From positions 1 to 64,000 of the forward strand of contig JACPZD010000035.1 of assembly GCA_016195665.1 (NCBI GenBank): a DNA stretch of 64,000 bases. Direction: 5' to 3'. This document shows, one piece after another, positions 1 to 7,857 of the stretch. How positions within the stretch are numbered: the stretch's first letter is position 1; each line of letters begins with the position of its first letter. The notes beneath the pieces were generated by a model that was not told where the DNA came from, searched no databases, and saw only the letters and a program-made list of their open reading frames with translations. Position numbers and translations under genes: made by a program. Origin of the DNA: Gammaproteobacteria bacterium. GTDB lineage: Bacteria; Pseudomonadota; Gammaproteobacteria; SURF-13.

Positions 1-1
1 A

Positions 2-124
2 TTGCGCAAGGCCGCCAAACGTACAGTCAGCGATTTGTGGGATGAAATCGGAAAACTCCTTGATGCGTTCTCGCTAGACGAATGCAAAAACTATTTTGCG
101 TCTTCTGGATATGTATGTGCTTAA
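2..124 (+). mobile_element. IS630-family transposase, C-terminal end (5' part outside window)
   Basis: An open frame runs in from the left edge and ends in TAA at 122-124, giving 40 residues. The stretches RKAAKRTVSDLW and ECKNYFASSGY are typical of the extreme C-terminus of IS630-type (DDE, Tc1/mariner-like) transposases. Only the tail is visible, so it cannot be said whether the element is whole. It converges on the acyl-CoA synthetase gene, whose stop codon lies at 126-128, so the element's right end must be in the next few bases. A CTAG at 137-140 fits the known target preference of IS630. Confidence 0.8.
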
Positions 125-125
125 A

Positions 126-1844
126 TCAAAAATGCTCTAGATACATTGCCCGTATCCGGGCATAGCCGGGAAAGCCACGCGTTAATTCGTGTATTTTAGT
201 GAGTACCGCATTGAGTGCTTGCGGGCTTCTCAGCGCCAAGGGATCGTCAGGATTTAGCGCAAGCGTCTTTGCGAGATTTTTCCACCCCTCCCGGTTCAAC
301 ACAACCAATGCAGCGAGGAAGGGCTTGGCCTCCCCCACCACCATCACTTGATAGAACAAGGGGTCTTGAGTAATGCCAAGCTCTATGTCAGCAGGGGCGA
401 CCTTTTCTCCGGTAGACATCACCAGGATATCCTTGAGGCGGCCACGTATAAAGATATGGTCGTCTACGATCTGCACCTGATCTCCGGTATGCAGCCAGCC
501 TCCGCCGTCTATGACCTGCCGGGTATCCTCGGGCCTATTCCAATAGCCCAGCATCACCGAGGGCGCCCGCACCAACAATTCATCCTCTTTGCCGATGTTC
601 ACCTCGATACCCGGCAAGGGCTCGCCGACCGAGTCCGGGATATTGTTGTCCAGCCGGTTGACGCTCACGACCGGCGCGGCCTCGGTCAGCCCATAGCCTT
701 GAATCAACGGCAGCCCTAATCCGATGAAACAATGAGAGATCTTTGCCGGCAACGGCGCGCCGCCGCTCACGGCCAGCCGTAAACGCCCGCCCAGGCGCGC
801 CAGGATCCTATCCGCCACCAGACGTTTTAATATCGCCCACAGAAAACGCTGGAGAAAATTAACATCTTTTTTGCCTATGCCCTGCGCCGCCTCAAAGCGC
901 CGCCAACCCAGGGTCTCCGTCCACTTGAACAACGCGCGGGCCAGTACGCCTTTCTCCTTCAGCCGGCGTTGCACCTCGGCATAGAACCGTTCAAATATTC
1001 TCGGCACCGAAATCAACACGGTGGGACGCTGGGCGACAAGATCCTCCGGCAGGTCTTTCGCAGATCTCGCAAAGGCCACGCGGCTCCCCACCATCATAGG
1101 AACATAATAACCCGCCGTCCGTTCAAAAGTATGCGACAGCGGCAAAAAGGAAAGATAGCGATCCTTGCGGTCGCCGGGTATCGCCTTGAGCACGGCTCTG
1201 GCGTTCCACAGAATATTGTGATGAGACAACATCACACCTTTAGGACGGCCCGTAGTTCCCGAAGTATAGACAATAGTGGCCAATGAATCGCGACTGACCG
1301 CGTAATCAACCAGCGTCTGCGTATCTTTATCGAGCCAATCTTTAACGAACTGAACCGCAGTGCTGTTATCGGTAATAGGAATCGAATCCGGATTCACGCA
1401 CAGCACCTTCTGTAAGCTGCGCAGGCGGTTATGTTGCGCCGCGAGCGGCAACCACTGCTCTATGCGCCCCACCAGCAACAGCCGCGCACCGGAATCTTCC
1501 AGGATATAGGTAATGCTCTCGGAACTATCGGAAGTATACAAAGGCACGACCACGAGTTGCAGGGAAAGGGCAGCCAGATCAAAACATACCCACTCCACGC
1601 TGTTGTTCAGCAGGATGGCGACCCGCTCACCCGGGGCGAGACTCTCCTTGGCCAACGCATGCTGCCAGCGCGCAACCAGACGTTCCATCTCTTGCCATGT
1701 GTAGCGTTTCCACTTTCTTCTAGCATAGTCATATTGCAGGTAGGCCTGTGCCTTCGGCGTCTTCGCCACGCGGCGTTGGAAAAGGCCTGACAGTGTGCCT
1801 ATCTGATCGGCATGGATGCCATATTTATACAGTTTAGCCGGCAT
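126..1844 (-). CDS. Long-chain acyl-CoA synthetase (AMP-forming), C-terminus apparently cut off by IS insertion
   Basis: This is an ANL-superfamily adenylate-forming enzyme that activates fatty acids with ATP and CoA. The phosphate-binding motif YTSGTTGRPKGVML lies at about residues 193-206, the GYGLTEAAP motif in the middle, and GWLHTGDQ and GRLKDILVMSTGEKV near the end, as in bacterial FadD/FAA1-like enzymes. The protein is 572 residues and stops just after GYARIRAMYLEHF. Family members usually run about 30-40 residues further and carry the catalytic lysine of the mobile C-terminal lid there. The loss coincides with the IS630 end, so the product is probably inactive or impaired in the adenylation half-reaction. 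Its start is one base beyond the stop of the upstream gene at 1846, so the two are co-transcribed. Confidence 0.85.
   Translation of the reverse strand: MPAKLYKYGIHADQIGTLSGLFQRRVAKTPKAQAYLQYDYARRKWKRYTWQEMERLVARWQHALAKESLAPGERVAILLNNSVEWVCFDLAALSLQLVVVPLYTSDSSESITYILEDSGARLLLVGRIEQWLPLAAQHNRLRSLQKVLCVNPDSIPITDNSTAVQFVKDWLDKDTQTLVDYAVSRDSLATIVYTSGTTGRPKGVMLSHHNILWNARAVLKAIPGDRKDRYLSFLPLSHTFERTAGYYVPMMVGSRVAFARSAKDLPEDLVAQRPTVLISVPRIFERFYAEVQRRLKEKGVLARALFKWTETLGWRRFEAAQGIGKKDVNFLQRFLWAILKRLVADRILARLGGRLRLAVSGGAPLPAKISHCFIGLGLPLIQGYGLTEAAPVVSVNRLDNNIPDSVGEPLPGIEVNIGKEDELLVRAPSVMLGYWNRPEDTRQVIDGGGWLHTGDQVQIVDDHIFIRGRLKDILVMSTGEKVAPADIELGITQDPLFYQVMVVGEAKPFLAALVVLNREGWKNLAKTLALNPDDPLALRSPQALNAVLTKIHELTRGFPGYARIRAMYLEHF
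137..140. other. Probable IS630 insertion junction (CTAG target)
   Basis: IS630 is known to insert at the TA of CTAG. A CTAG lies 13 bases past the transposase stop, exactly where the acyl-CoA synthetase reading frame stops resembling its family. The last residues of that protein (EHF) would then be encoded by the element's end. The second junction lies outside the window, so the TA duplication cannot be confirmed. Confidence 0.5.
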
Positions 1845-1845
1845 G

Positions 1846-4695
1846 TTATGTCTTCAATTTGAGCGCATCGCTGAGTGCCGGATCGGGTTCGCCGCAGTGG
1901 CGCAAGATTTCCGCCCGCGCCGCATCGCGCAGTTGAATAGCGGCGCTCCAATCGGATCCTCTAGGTTCAATAGGTACTCCTATTGTGACACTAATTGAAC
2001 CACGGCGCGGAAACCAGTGATCGGCGCGCAGGATGGAGCGTGTACCCCGGATGCTGACAGGCACGACGGGCGCCCCGGCTTGAGCCGCCGCGACAAATGC
2101 GCCCATATGAAAGGGGAGTAACCCTGGCATGCGGTAGAAAGCGCCTTCCGGGAAGAATGCCAGGGATCGCCCCTCGCGCACGGACTGCGACAACTGTTCT
2201 GCATCCTCAACTCCGCGCAATAATGCGAAACGTTCCACAAAACTCGCGCCCATGTGACGTAAATAAATTCCTGCTATCGGATGATCCAGCAATTCGCGCT
2301 TGGCCACAAAGCCGAACGGCCTCGGCAGGAGCGCAATCAACAGGATGCCGTCCAGATAACTCGCATGATTGGCCACCAGTACGCAAGGTGCGCCGGTGGG
2401 GAGATTATCCAACCCCTGCACGGTGAGCGGGGCGCCCGACAGCCGGATCAAAAGTCGCGCCCCGACGCGGCTTACCGCCCAGCTCCACTCTGGCCTGGGC
2501 AACAAGACGGCGATCAGCAGGGTGATGGGTGCGAGTATCGAGAACACCGTCCAGGCGTAGGCGGCATACAGGACATCGGTTACGACACGGCGCAGACGTC
2601 GCAGTTCCGGCGGCACGCTTAAAATTGATAAGCGGACGAACTGCCACCACACCGCGCGTTGCTGTACCTTACTCAAACCTTTTTCATAAAGCTCTCGGCT
2701 GGCCGCACGGCGTATCTTCCCGCTCGATGTTTTAAGCACGCTGTGGACAGGCGCCAGCACGATATCATCCGGCGGAGAACCGAGCAGATCGCTGCTCAGA
2801 CTGTTGATTTCAAGTCGCAGCTTATCCAGAACTTCTGCATCCTTCTCACGTGTCTCCGCCATGACCACCAGCCGTTCGGTACCCGAGGCGGGATCAGGGC
2901 TGCCGAACACTGCCACACAACCCTTGCGTATGCCCGGAATATTGCCTACCGCCTCTTCCAGTTCATGCGGGTAGATATTGCGGCCGGCGCGAATGATGAT
3001 GTCCTTGACCCGCCCCGTGATGTACACATCGACACCGGCAATATAGGCGAGATCACCGGAGTCTAACCAGTCACCGTGAAACAGGTTGCGGGTCTGTTCG
3101 GGATTGCGAAAATAGCCGCTGGTGGAGGACGGGCCTTTGAACTCCAGCCTGCCCTCTACCCGCTCGGCGACCTCGCGGCCCGTGTCGTCAACAATGCGTA
3201 TCTGATGACCGGGCAAGGGCTGACCGCAGGCCACAAAACGCAGGACATCCGTTTCATCATTTCCCGCCGGCACGGCATTCCCGGTGCGGGTGAACGCATC
3301 ACGCTGTATCCTGTCTATCAGCGGCCCGCGGCCCGGCGGAGGGAAGGCCAACCCGACCGATGATTCGGCTAACCCGTAGACGGGGGCGATGACACCGGGC
3401 CGCAGACCATAGCGGGCGAAGCGTTGCGTAAAGTTAACGACCGTGTCGGAACTCACCGGCTCGGCGCCATTAAAGGCCATGCGCAAACTGGTAAGATCCA
3501 AGCCCTCAATCTCGCGGTCCTCGATCTTGCGCAGGCAAAGTTCATAAGCAAAGTTAGGCGCGGCGGAGAGTGTGCCGCGATACCTGTGTATCGCCCAGAG
3601 CCAACGCGCCGGACGCGCGAGAAAGGTGAGCGGCGACATCACCACGAACTGGCATGCGAAATACAAACTTCCCAGCCACGCGCCAATCAGACCCATGTCA
3701 TGATACAAGGGCAACCAACTCACGAAGACGTCCTTAGATGAGGCTTGAGCCGCCTCTCCCATGGCGCGGATATTTGCAAGCAGGTTGGCGTGAGTGAGCA
3801 CTACTCCTTTTGGATTCCCCGTGCTCCCTGAAGTGTATTGCAAAAAGGCGATGTCCTGACTCTTAATGGCAACCGGCGTAAATTTCTCTGCGGCGGAGGA
3901 TAACTCTCCCACTGTGGTAATCGCGTGTAACGTCGGCACTTGCGGCTTGAGCAATCGCGCGAGTGGCTTGGCCTCCGGCACGGTGACCAAGATCGTGGCG
4001 AGCGCATTGGAGAGTATGCCTGCGTGCCTGCGCAAATGATCCTCGATCTGTGACAGCCGCGCCGGCGGATAGATCGGCACGGGTATTGCGCCGGCCAGCA
4101 GTATCCCAAAGAAAGTATAAAAATAGTCGCGGCCGGTCGGCAACATCAACGCCACCGTCTGCCCCGGCTCAAGACTGTGCCGGATCAATCCGGCGGCCAC
4201 AGCCTCAGCCCCTCGGCGCAGCGCGGCATAACTAATGCGATCTTCTTCACCCGATGCACCATGTAAAATGATATGCGGCCGGTCGGGATGCGAGATCACA
4301 TGACTATCCAGCACTTCAATCAGAGTAGCGGCCTGGGATGGGACGATCTCGCTCGGTTGCTGCACTAGACCGCTGACTTGCGTCGCCACAGCGGGTTTCG
4401 GCACTACAGTCGCGGCTGACACGGCGCGAAGCAGGTCGCGTGGAGTCTCCGCACTCGCCAGCACCTGCTCTGGCAAACTCACATTGAAGGTGCGCTCTAT
4501 GCGCATCAACAGCTCGACACGGCCCAGGCTGTCAATACCCAGATCCCGGTCCAGTGAACTGTCCAGCGTAACCGCGACGGCCCTTTCCCCGTGGGGATGT
4601 AACTCGGCAATGAAGTCTTGCACTGTTTTGAGCAGTGCAGCGGCGTCGCCGCCTGTTGCGTAGAGCTTGCCGTCCTTGTCTGCCCCACTGTTCAT
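1846..4695 (-). CDS. Three-domain fusion: acyl carrier protein, AMP-dependent acyl ligase, PlsC acyltransferase
   Basis: The 949-residue protein reads as a small lipid assembly line. Residues about 20-95 are an acyl carrier domain with the phosphopantetheine site DLGIDSLGRVELL (Ser56). Residues about 120-690 are an AMP-forming acyl ligase with YTSGSTGNPKGVVL at 287-300 and a GDWLDSGD motif. After a membrane-like hydrophobic stretch near residue 715, the C-terminal part is a PlsC-type acyltransferase with NHASYLDG (HX4D) and FFPEGAF. By domain logic the ligase loads a fatty acid onto the ACP and the acyltransferase moves it to a lysophospholipid-type acceptor, similar in spirit to Aas. The acyl-CoA synthetase gene follows directly. 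The acceptor is not known. Confidence 0.85.
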   Translation of the reverse strand: MNSGADKDGKLYATGGDAAALLKTVQDFIAELHPHGERAVAVTLDSSLDRDLGIDSLGRVELLMRIERTFNVSLPEQVLASAETPRDLLRAVSAATVVPKPAVATQVSGLVQQPSEIVPSQAATLIEVLDSHVISHPDRPHIILHGASGEEDRISYAALRRGAEAVAAGLIRHSLEPGQTVALMLPTGRDYFYTFFGILLAGAIPVPIYPPARLSQIEDHLRRHAGILSNALATILVTVPEAKPLARLLKPQVPTLHAITTVGELSSAAEKFTPVAIKSQDIAFLQYTSGSTGNPKGVVLTHANLLANIRAMGEAAQASSKDVFVSWLPLYHDMGLIGAWLGSLYFACQFVVMSPLTFLARPARWLWAIHRYRGTLSAAPNFAYELCLRKIEDREIEGLDLTSLRMAFNGAEPVSSDTVVNFTQRFARYGLRPGVIAPVYGLAESSVGLAFPPPGRGPLIDRIQRDAFTRTGNAVPAGNDETDVLRFVACGQPLPGHQIRIVDDTGREVAERVEGRLEFKGPSSTSGYFRNPEQTRNLFHGDWLDSGDLAYIAGVDVYITGRVKDIIIRAGRNIYPHELEEAVGNIPGIRKGCVAVFGSPDPASGTERLVVMAETREKDAEVLDKLRLEINSLSSDLLGSPPDDIVLAPVHSVLKTSSGKIRRAASRELYEKGLSKVQQRAVWWQFVRLSILSVPPELRRLRRVVTDVLYAAYAWTVFSILAPITLLIAVLLPRPEWSWAVSRVGARLLIRLSGAPLTVQGLDNLPTGAPCVLVANHASYLDGILLIALLPRPFGFVAKRELLDHPIAGIYLRHMGASFVERFALLRGVEDAEQLSQSVREGRSLAFFPEGAFYRMPGLLPFHMGAFVAAAQAGAPVVPVSIRGTRSILRADHWFPRRGSISVTIGVPIEPRGSDWSAAIQLRDAARAEILRHCGEPDPALSDALKLKT

Positions 4696-4730
4696 ATATT
4701 ATTCAATATTACCCTGAGCGGCGCATCAGG

Positions 4731-4889
4731 TCACCACCCAGAAGAGGTTATGGTGCATCTTATACAGGTAGCATGGGGCAGAGCTATGGCGCCCTCCACG
4801 TTGAAGAAATCGCTCTTCCCCAGCGCCACGGCGATACCGAGCACGCTGGCGATGCGCACGGCGATGGCTTGGTTATCGCCGGTGAACAT
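4731..4889 (-). pseudogene. P-type ATPase fragment (TGDN region)
   Basis: A 52-residue frame begins MFTGDNQAIAVRIASVLGI, which matches the TGDN motif and following helix of the P-domain of P-type ATPases. The next residues (VALGKSDFF) vaguely resemble the later GIALG segment, as if the DNA between them had been deleted. Nothing recognisable continues on either side. It looks like a relic; the original substrate class cannot be told. Confidence 0.45.
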
Positions 4890-4968
4890 GGAAGGAGCAC
4901 AGGAAGCGAGGGAGCGATAGCGGACGAGCGGTGTGCGGCGACCCCCGCGTAGCCGGAGGGCCGGATGT

Positions 4969-5006
4969 TTTGTCGGAGTCCGCGCGGTAGCGCGGGCGGA
5001 GACAAA
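4969..5006. repeat. Imperfect GC-rich inverted repeat
   Basis: TTTGTC at 4969-4974 pairs with GACAAA at 5001-5006, and the inner GCGC/GCGC arms pair around a GGTA loop. It lies in a 625-base stretch without a convincing gene between the fused acyl ligase gene and the FNR-type promoter. Its role is unknown; it may be the worn end of a mobile element. Confidence 0.35.
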
Positions 5007-5118
5007 GGGCTTGAAAAATGGAGCAAAGCATCCTAATAATCATAGGGCCGCGTTTTTTGCTTTGTGCCGGGCAGGACGCCCCAATGCCGCGGGCGCATGG
5101 ATGCGCGGGAGCGGCCGA

Positions 5119-5150
5119 GTTGAAAAAAGCTAAGGATGGCTTTTTTCAAC
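5119..5150. repeat. Perfect 12-bp inverted repeat with A/T-rich arms
   Basis: GTTGAAAAAAGC at 5119-5130 is perfectly repeated in inverse orientation at 5139-5150 around an 8-base loop. The six-T run inside the 3' arm gives it the look of a terminator, but no gene that it would end is evident on either strand. It sits about 85 bases upstream of the FNR-type box. Confidence 0.45.
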
Positions 5151-5232
5151 ATACTGTTAGTCATGATTTTCGGCTGTTTGCAGGAAAAACATACATGATT
5201 ATACCGAACGACCGGCCGCCCCCGGCCGTATT

Positions 5233-5281
5233 TTGACCTGCGTCAATGCGGGTAATTCCTGTGTCCAGCCTATACGGGGTG
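5233..5281 (+). promoter_or_regulatory. FNR-type promoter for the SRPBCC gene
   Basis: TTGACCTGCGTCAA at 5233-5246 has the TTGA-N6-TCAA dyad recognised by FNR/CRP-family regulators. A TATACG -10 element follows at 5271-5276. With a start site near 5281 the box is centred at about -41.5, the standard class II activator position. An FNR homologue with all four cluster cysteines is encoded at 53758-54495. Confidence 0.6.
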
Positions 5282-5322
5282 CAGCGTGGCGATTCGCCAT
5301 ACCCACCAACAAGGAGGATGTC

Positions 5323-5412
5323 ATGAGCGCCCGTGCTCGTCCGTTCGTCGCGTCATTTGTGTTGTGGCTGGTCAGGGTGCGGCCGACCTACATCCCTGTC
5401 GCACTGAGCTGA
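5323..5412 (+). CDS. Small ORF of 29 residues with strong ribosome site; possible leader peptide
   Basis: ATG at 5323 follows AAGGAGG at a good distance and opens a 29-codon frame ending in TGA at 5410-5412, 14 bases before the ATG of the SRPBCC gene. The peptide is short, hydrophobic in the middle and arginine-rich. It could be a translated leader that couples expression to the next gene, or the start of a gene whose body has been lost. I recognise no family. Confidence 0.4.
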   Translation: MSARARPFVASFVLWLVRVRPTYIPVALS

Positions 5413-5426
5413 GCGAGCCGCCTGCC

Positions 5427-5876
5427 ATGCCGGCCATCGAACGCACCCTCTTCATCCGGGCGAAGCCCGAGGCGGTATTCGACCTCATCGCGCGCGTCGA
5501 GGACTTTTCCCGGTACAGCCGTATCATCCGGGAGGTCCGCGGAATCGGGCCCGATACCTATCACTGGATCATCCGCGTGGCCGGCATCGAGCTCGATTGG
5601 GATTCCGTGGTGACCGAGGCGCGGCGCCCGCACCGATTCACCTGGCGCTCGGTCCGGGGCATCGAGAACGGCGGCACCTTCGACCTCAAGCCCGCCCGCG
5701 GCGGCACGGAGGTTTGCTTTACGATGGAATATCGTCTGGCCAGCCCCATCCTGGAGAGGATCATCGACAACATCGCCGCGCCCATCATGCGCCGTTTCGC
5801 GACGGAAATCCTGGAGCAGGTGCGCCGGCGCCTCGAGTCTGCGCCCGGGCGCGCGGCCGGTACGCCCGCTCAGTAA
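5427..5876 (+). CDS. SRPBCC (START-like) family protein
   Basis: The 149-residue protein begins MPAIERTLFIRAKPEAVFDLIARVEDF, the usual opening of the SRPBCC ligand-binding fold (polyketide cyclase, coenzyme Q-binding and RatA-like proteins), and continues with the alternating strands and the long C-terminal helix of that fold. Such proteins bind hydrophobic ligands; the ligand here is unknown. I chose ATG 5427 because residues upstream in the longer frame do not match the fold. It is the only gene in the left half transcribed rightward from the FNR-type promoter, and its end overlaps the minus-strand chimera by seven bases. Confidence 0.7.
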   Translation: MPAIERTLFIRAKPEAVFDLIARVEDFSRYSRIIREVRGIGPDTYHWIIRVAGIELDWDSVVTEARRPHRFTWRSVRGIENGGTFDLKPARGGTEVCFTMEYRLASPILERIIDNIAAPIMRRFATEILEQVRRRLESAPGRAAGTPAQ

Positions 5877-6232
5877 AGCGTCACCTGCTCCGCGAGAATA
5901 AGCGGCGTCACGCGCTCGATGCCGGCGAGGCGCACGTCCACGAGCGCCGCGATCCGGCGCTTGAGTCCCTCCGTGAGACCGCCCTTGACGCGCACCTCGA
6001 GCGCGGCCAGCTCGGGCTCGTCGATCGGCCGGCCGATGTTGGAGAGCAACTGCACGCCGACCTCTTCGACCGCGTCGAAGGTCTCGTGCACCTCGCGCGC
6101 GATGAGCGTGGAGAGCACGTTGTAGAGCTTGCCGTCGGCGACCTGGCGCTGGCTAGCCTGCGCGCCCGCCAGAAACAGCAGGGCGACGACCCACAGGCCA
6201 CGCCGGGAATTTACACGGAACAGTTTGGTCAT
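5870..6232 (-). pseudogene. Chimera: signal-peptide-like N-terminus joined to the C-terminus of an archaeal-type SAM synthetase
   Basis: Residues about 1-30 look like a secretory leader (basic start, hydrophobic WVVALLFLAGAQA). From ADGKLYNVLSTLIAREV onward, including VQLLSNIGRPIDEP, the sequence resembles the last ~85 residues of the archaeal-type methionine adenosyltransferase family (about 400 residues when whole, cytosolic). A secreted leader on a C-terminal piece of a cytosolic enzyme makes no catalytic sense, so this is best read as a recombination product. The start at 6232 is set by AAAGGAGG eight bases upstream. It may still be translated. Confidence 0.6.
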
Positions 6233-6289
6233 GGCGACGTCCTCCTTTGCGGGTTTCACGATGGGCCGGCGGGGCTGCGGCGCTGCATG

Positions 6290-6433
6290 CTAGAAGCCCT
6301 GCGGCTCGACGCCCAGCGCGGCCACGCCGCAGTTCAACGCTCCTGTCTCACAGGAACATAGTCTCATGACGCTACCCAACGTATCGGGGCAGCGCAGCAT
6401 GAACAGCGCAATCACCGCGAACTCTTTAGTCAT
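6290..6433 (-). pseudogene. Small ORF ending in a relic of an AhpD-like gene
   Basis: A 47-codon frame starts at ATG 6433, overlapping the MFS stop and preceded by GGAGGAGG. Its last residues, ALGVEPQGF, then a TAG and the downstream codons HAAPQP, match the C-terminal ALGVEPQGFCHAAPQP of the AhpD-like protein at 42361-42951, with the cysteine codon TGC replaced by TAG. The N-terminal 30 residues are unrelated to anything I know. It is the scar of a second AhpD-like gene copy. Confidence 0.5.
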
Positions 6434-7634
6434 CGCTCACCTCCTCCTTCAAAGCCTTTGAAACGCGGAGCGAAGCGACCGCGCCAAACGCGAGCAGCGC
6501 CGCAGTCGCCCAGAACGAATAACCGATCAGCACGGCGAACAACCAGCCGACGGCTGCCGAACCTGCGGCTTGGCCCAGGCTCGCGGCAGCGGTCTGCTTG
6601 CCGAGGGCCGCACCCTGCGCGGCTCCGGCGGCGAGCGACACCAGATAGGCGAGCGCCGGAATCAAAATACCCGAGGCCGCGGCGACCAACCCCACCCCGA
6701 CTAGCAGCAGGAAATAATTCGCGGCGTATGGCAGCAGCGCGACACCGGCGGCCATCGCGAGGAAGGCCGGCGCCAGCAGCCCGCTGCCGACGCGCTTGAT
6801 CAGCGGCGCGAGCACGAAGATTTGCACCAGGATCATGACCAGACTGCACTCGGCGAACATCCAGCCGATCTCGCGCGGACCCAGGTTCAGCACCTGCTGG
6901 CCCTGCAACGCCAGTCCCACCTCGAAGCTGCCGAGACCGAACATCACGAGCAGCGACAACGCCAGCAACCATATCAAGGACGGCGCGCTTCGCTCCGGCT
7001 CACCATCACGGGTGTGCGGTGGCGCGCTCTCCGGGAGGAACCGATAGACCGCGAGCCACGTCCCGGCACCCAGTGCCGCGGCCGCGTAGAATGGCAGCAT
7101 CAGGGCGTCGTCCTGCGCGATGATCTCGACGGACGCCAGCCAGCCGCTCAGCGCCGGGCCGAACAGGAAACCGAGCGCGCTCACCGCGCTCAGCCACGCG
7201 AATGCCGCCGCTCGCGTGTGCGCTGTACACGCGTCGCTCACCCAGGCTAACACTACCGGCAACACCGCCGCCGCGAACACGCCAGCGAGCGCGCGGGCGC
7301 CGTAAGCGAACACAAGGTCACGCACCAACGCGAACCACAGCATCGCGCCGCTGAAGCCGGCAAGGCCGAGCAGGATTACCGTCCGCCGTCCGGTGCGGTC
7401 CGAGACGTATCCCCAGAGGGGCGCGAACAGGAACAGCGCCAGCATGTACACGCCCGTGAGCAGGCCGGTGTGCCAGGCGACCGAGACGCGCGCCGCCTCG
7501 CCGAGAGAATTCGCGAGCATGAACGGCAACACAGGGAGCACCACGCCGTAGCCCATGGCCACGACGAACACCGCCGCGAGTGGCAGGGCCAGACCCGTGA
7601 CGGATTCGCGCCGGGCGATCGCAGGCGCGCTCAT
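6426..7634 (-). CDS. Major facilitator superfamily exporter
   Basis: The 402-residue protein has the 12 hydrophobic segments of an MFS transporter. The signature GYVSDRTGRRTVILLG follows the second segment, the loop between helices 2 and 3 where drug/proton antiporters carry GxLaDrxGrr. The length fits the family of small-molecule and drug exporters; the substrate is unknown. Its ATG overlaps the stop of the acetate kinase stub, so it is the last full gene of the phosphoketolase operon. A fragment of a paralogue lies upstream at 14519-14653, so this operon once carried two MFS genes. Confidence 0.8.
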   Translation of the reverse strand: MSAPAIARRESVTGLALPLAAVFVVAMGYGVVLPVLPFMLANSLGEAARVSVAWHTGLLTGVYMLALFLFAPLWGYVSDRTGRRTVILLGLAGFSGAMLWFALVRDLVFAYGARALAGVFAAAVLPVVLAWVSDACTAHTRAAAFAWLSAVSALGFLFGPALSGWLASVEIIAQDDALMLPFYAAAALGAGTWLAVYRFLPESAPPHTRDGEPERSAPSLIWLLALSLLVMFGLGSFEVGLALQGQQVLNLGPREIGWMFAECSLVMILVQIFVLAPLIKRVGSGLLAPAFLAMAAGVALLPYAANYFLLLVGVGLVAAASGILIPALAYLVSLAAGAAQGAALGKQTAAASLGQAAGSAAVGWLFAVLIGYSFWATAALLAFGAVASLRVSKALKEEVSDD

Positions 7635-7831
7635 GCGGTTGCGCCCGCCGTCGGCCCGTGCGCGCGGATGCCTTCGAGGCGAGTGCGCTTGAGCAGGATG
7701 CGATCAACTTTTCCAACAAGCGTTTGCCCCAGAAGTTCGCCGGTCTGATACGGCGCGAACTTGATACTCGACGAGCCGCCGTTAATCGTCAGGATGCATT
7801 CGGGCCTTCCGACGCTGTTCTCGCTTGCCAT
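7631..7831 (-). pseudogene. Acetate kinase, N-terminal stub
   Basis: The 66-residue frame begins MASENSVGRPECILTINGGSSSIKFA, the nucleotide-binding opening of acetate/propionate kinases, and continues plausibly to about residue 45. The whole enzyme has about 400 residues, so roughly 85 percent is missing and the frame runs straight into the MFS start by an ATGA overlap. Position and order (phosphoketolase, phosphoglucomutase, phosphorylase, kinase) show that an acetyl-phosphate-to-ATP step once completed this operon. The stub cannot be active. Confidence 0.75.
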
Positions 7832-7857
7832 TCCGCCATTCCCCATTCGATATTGAA

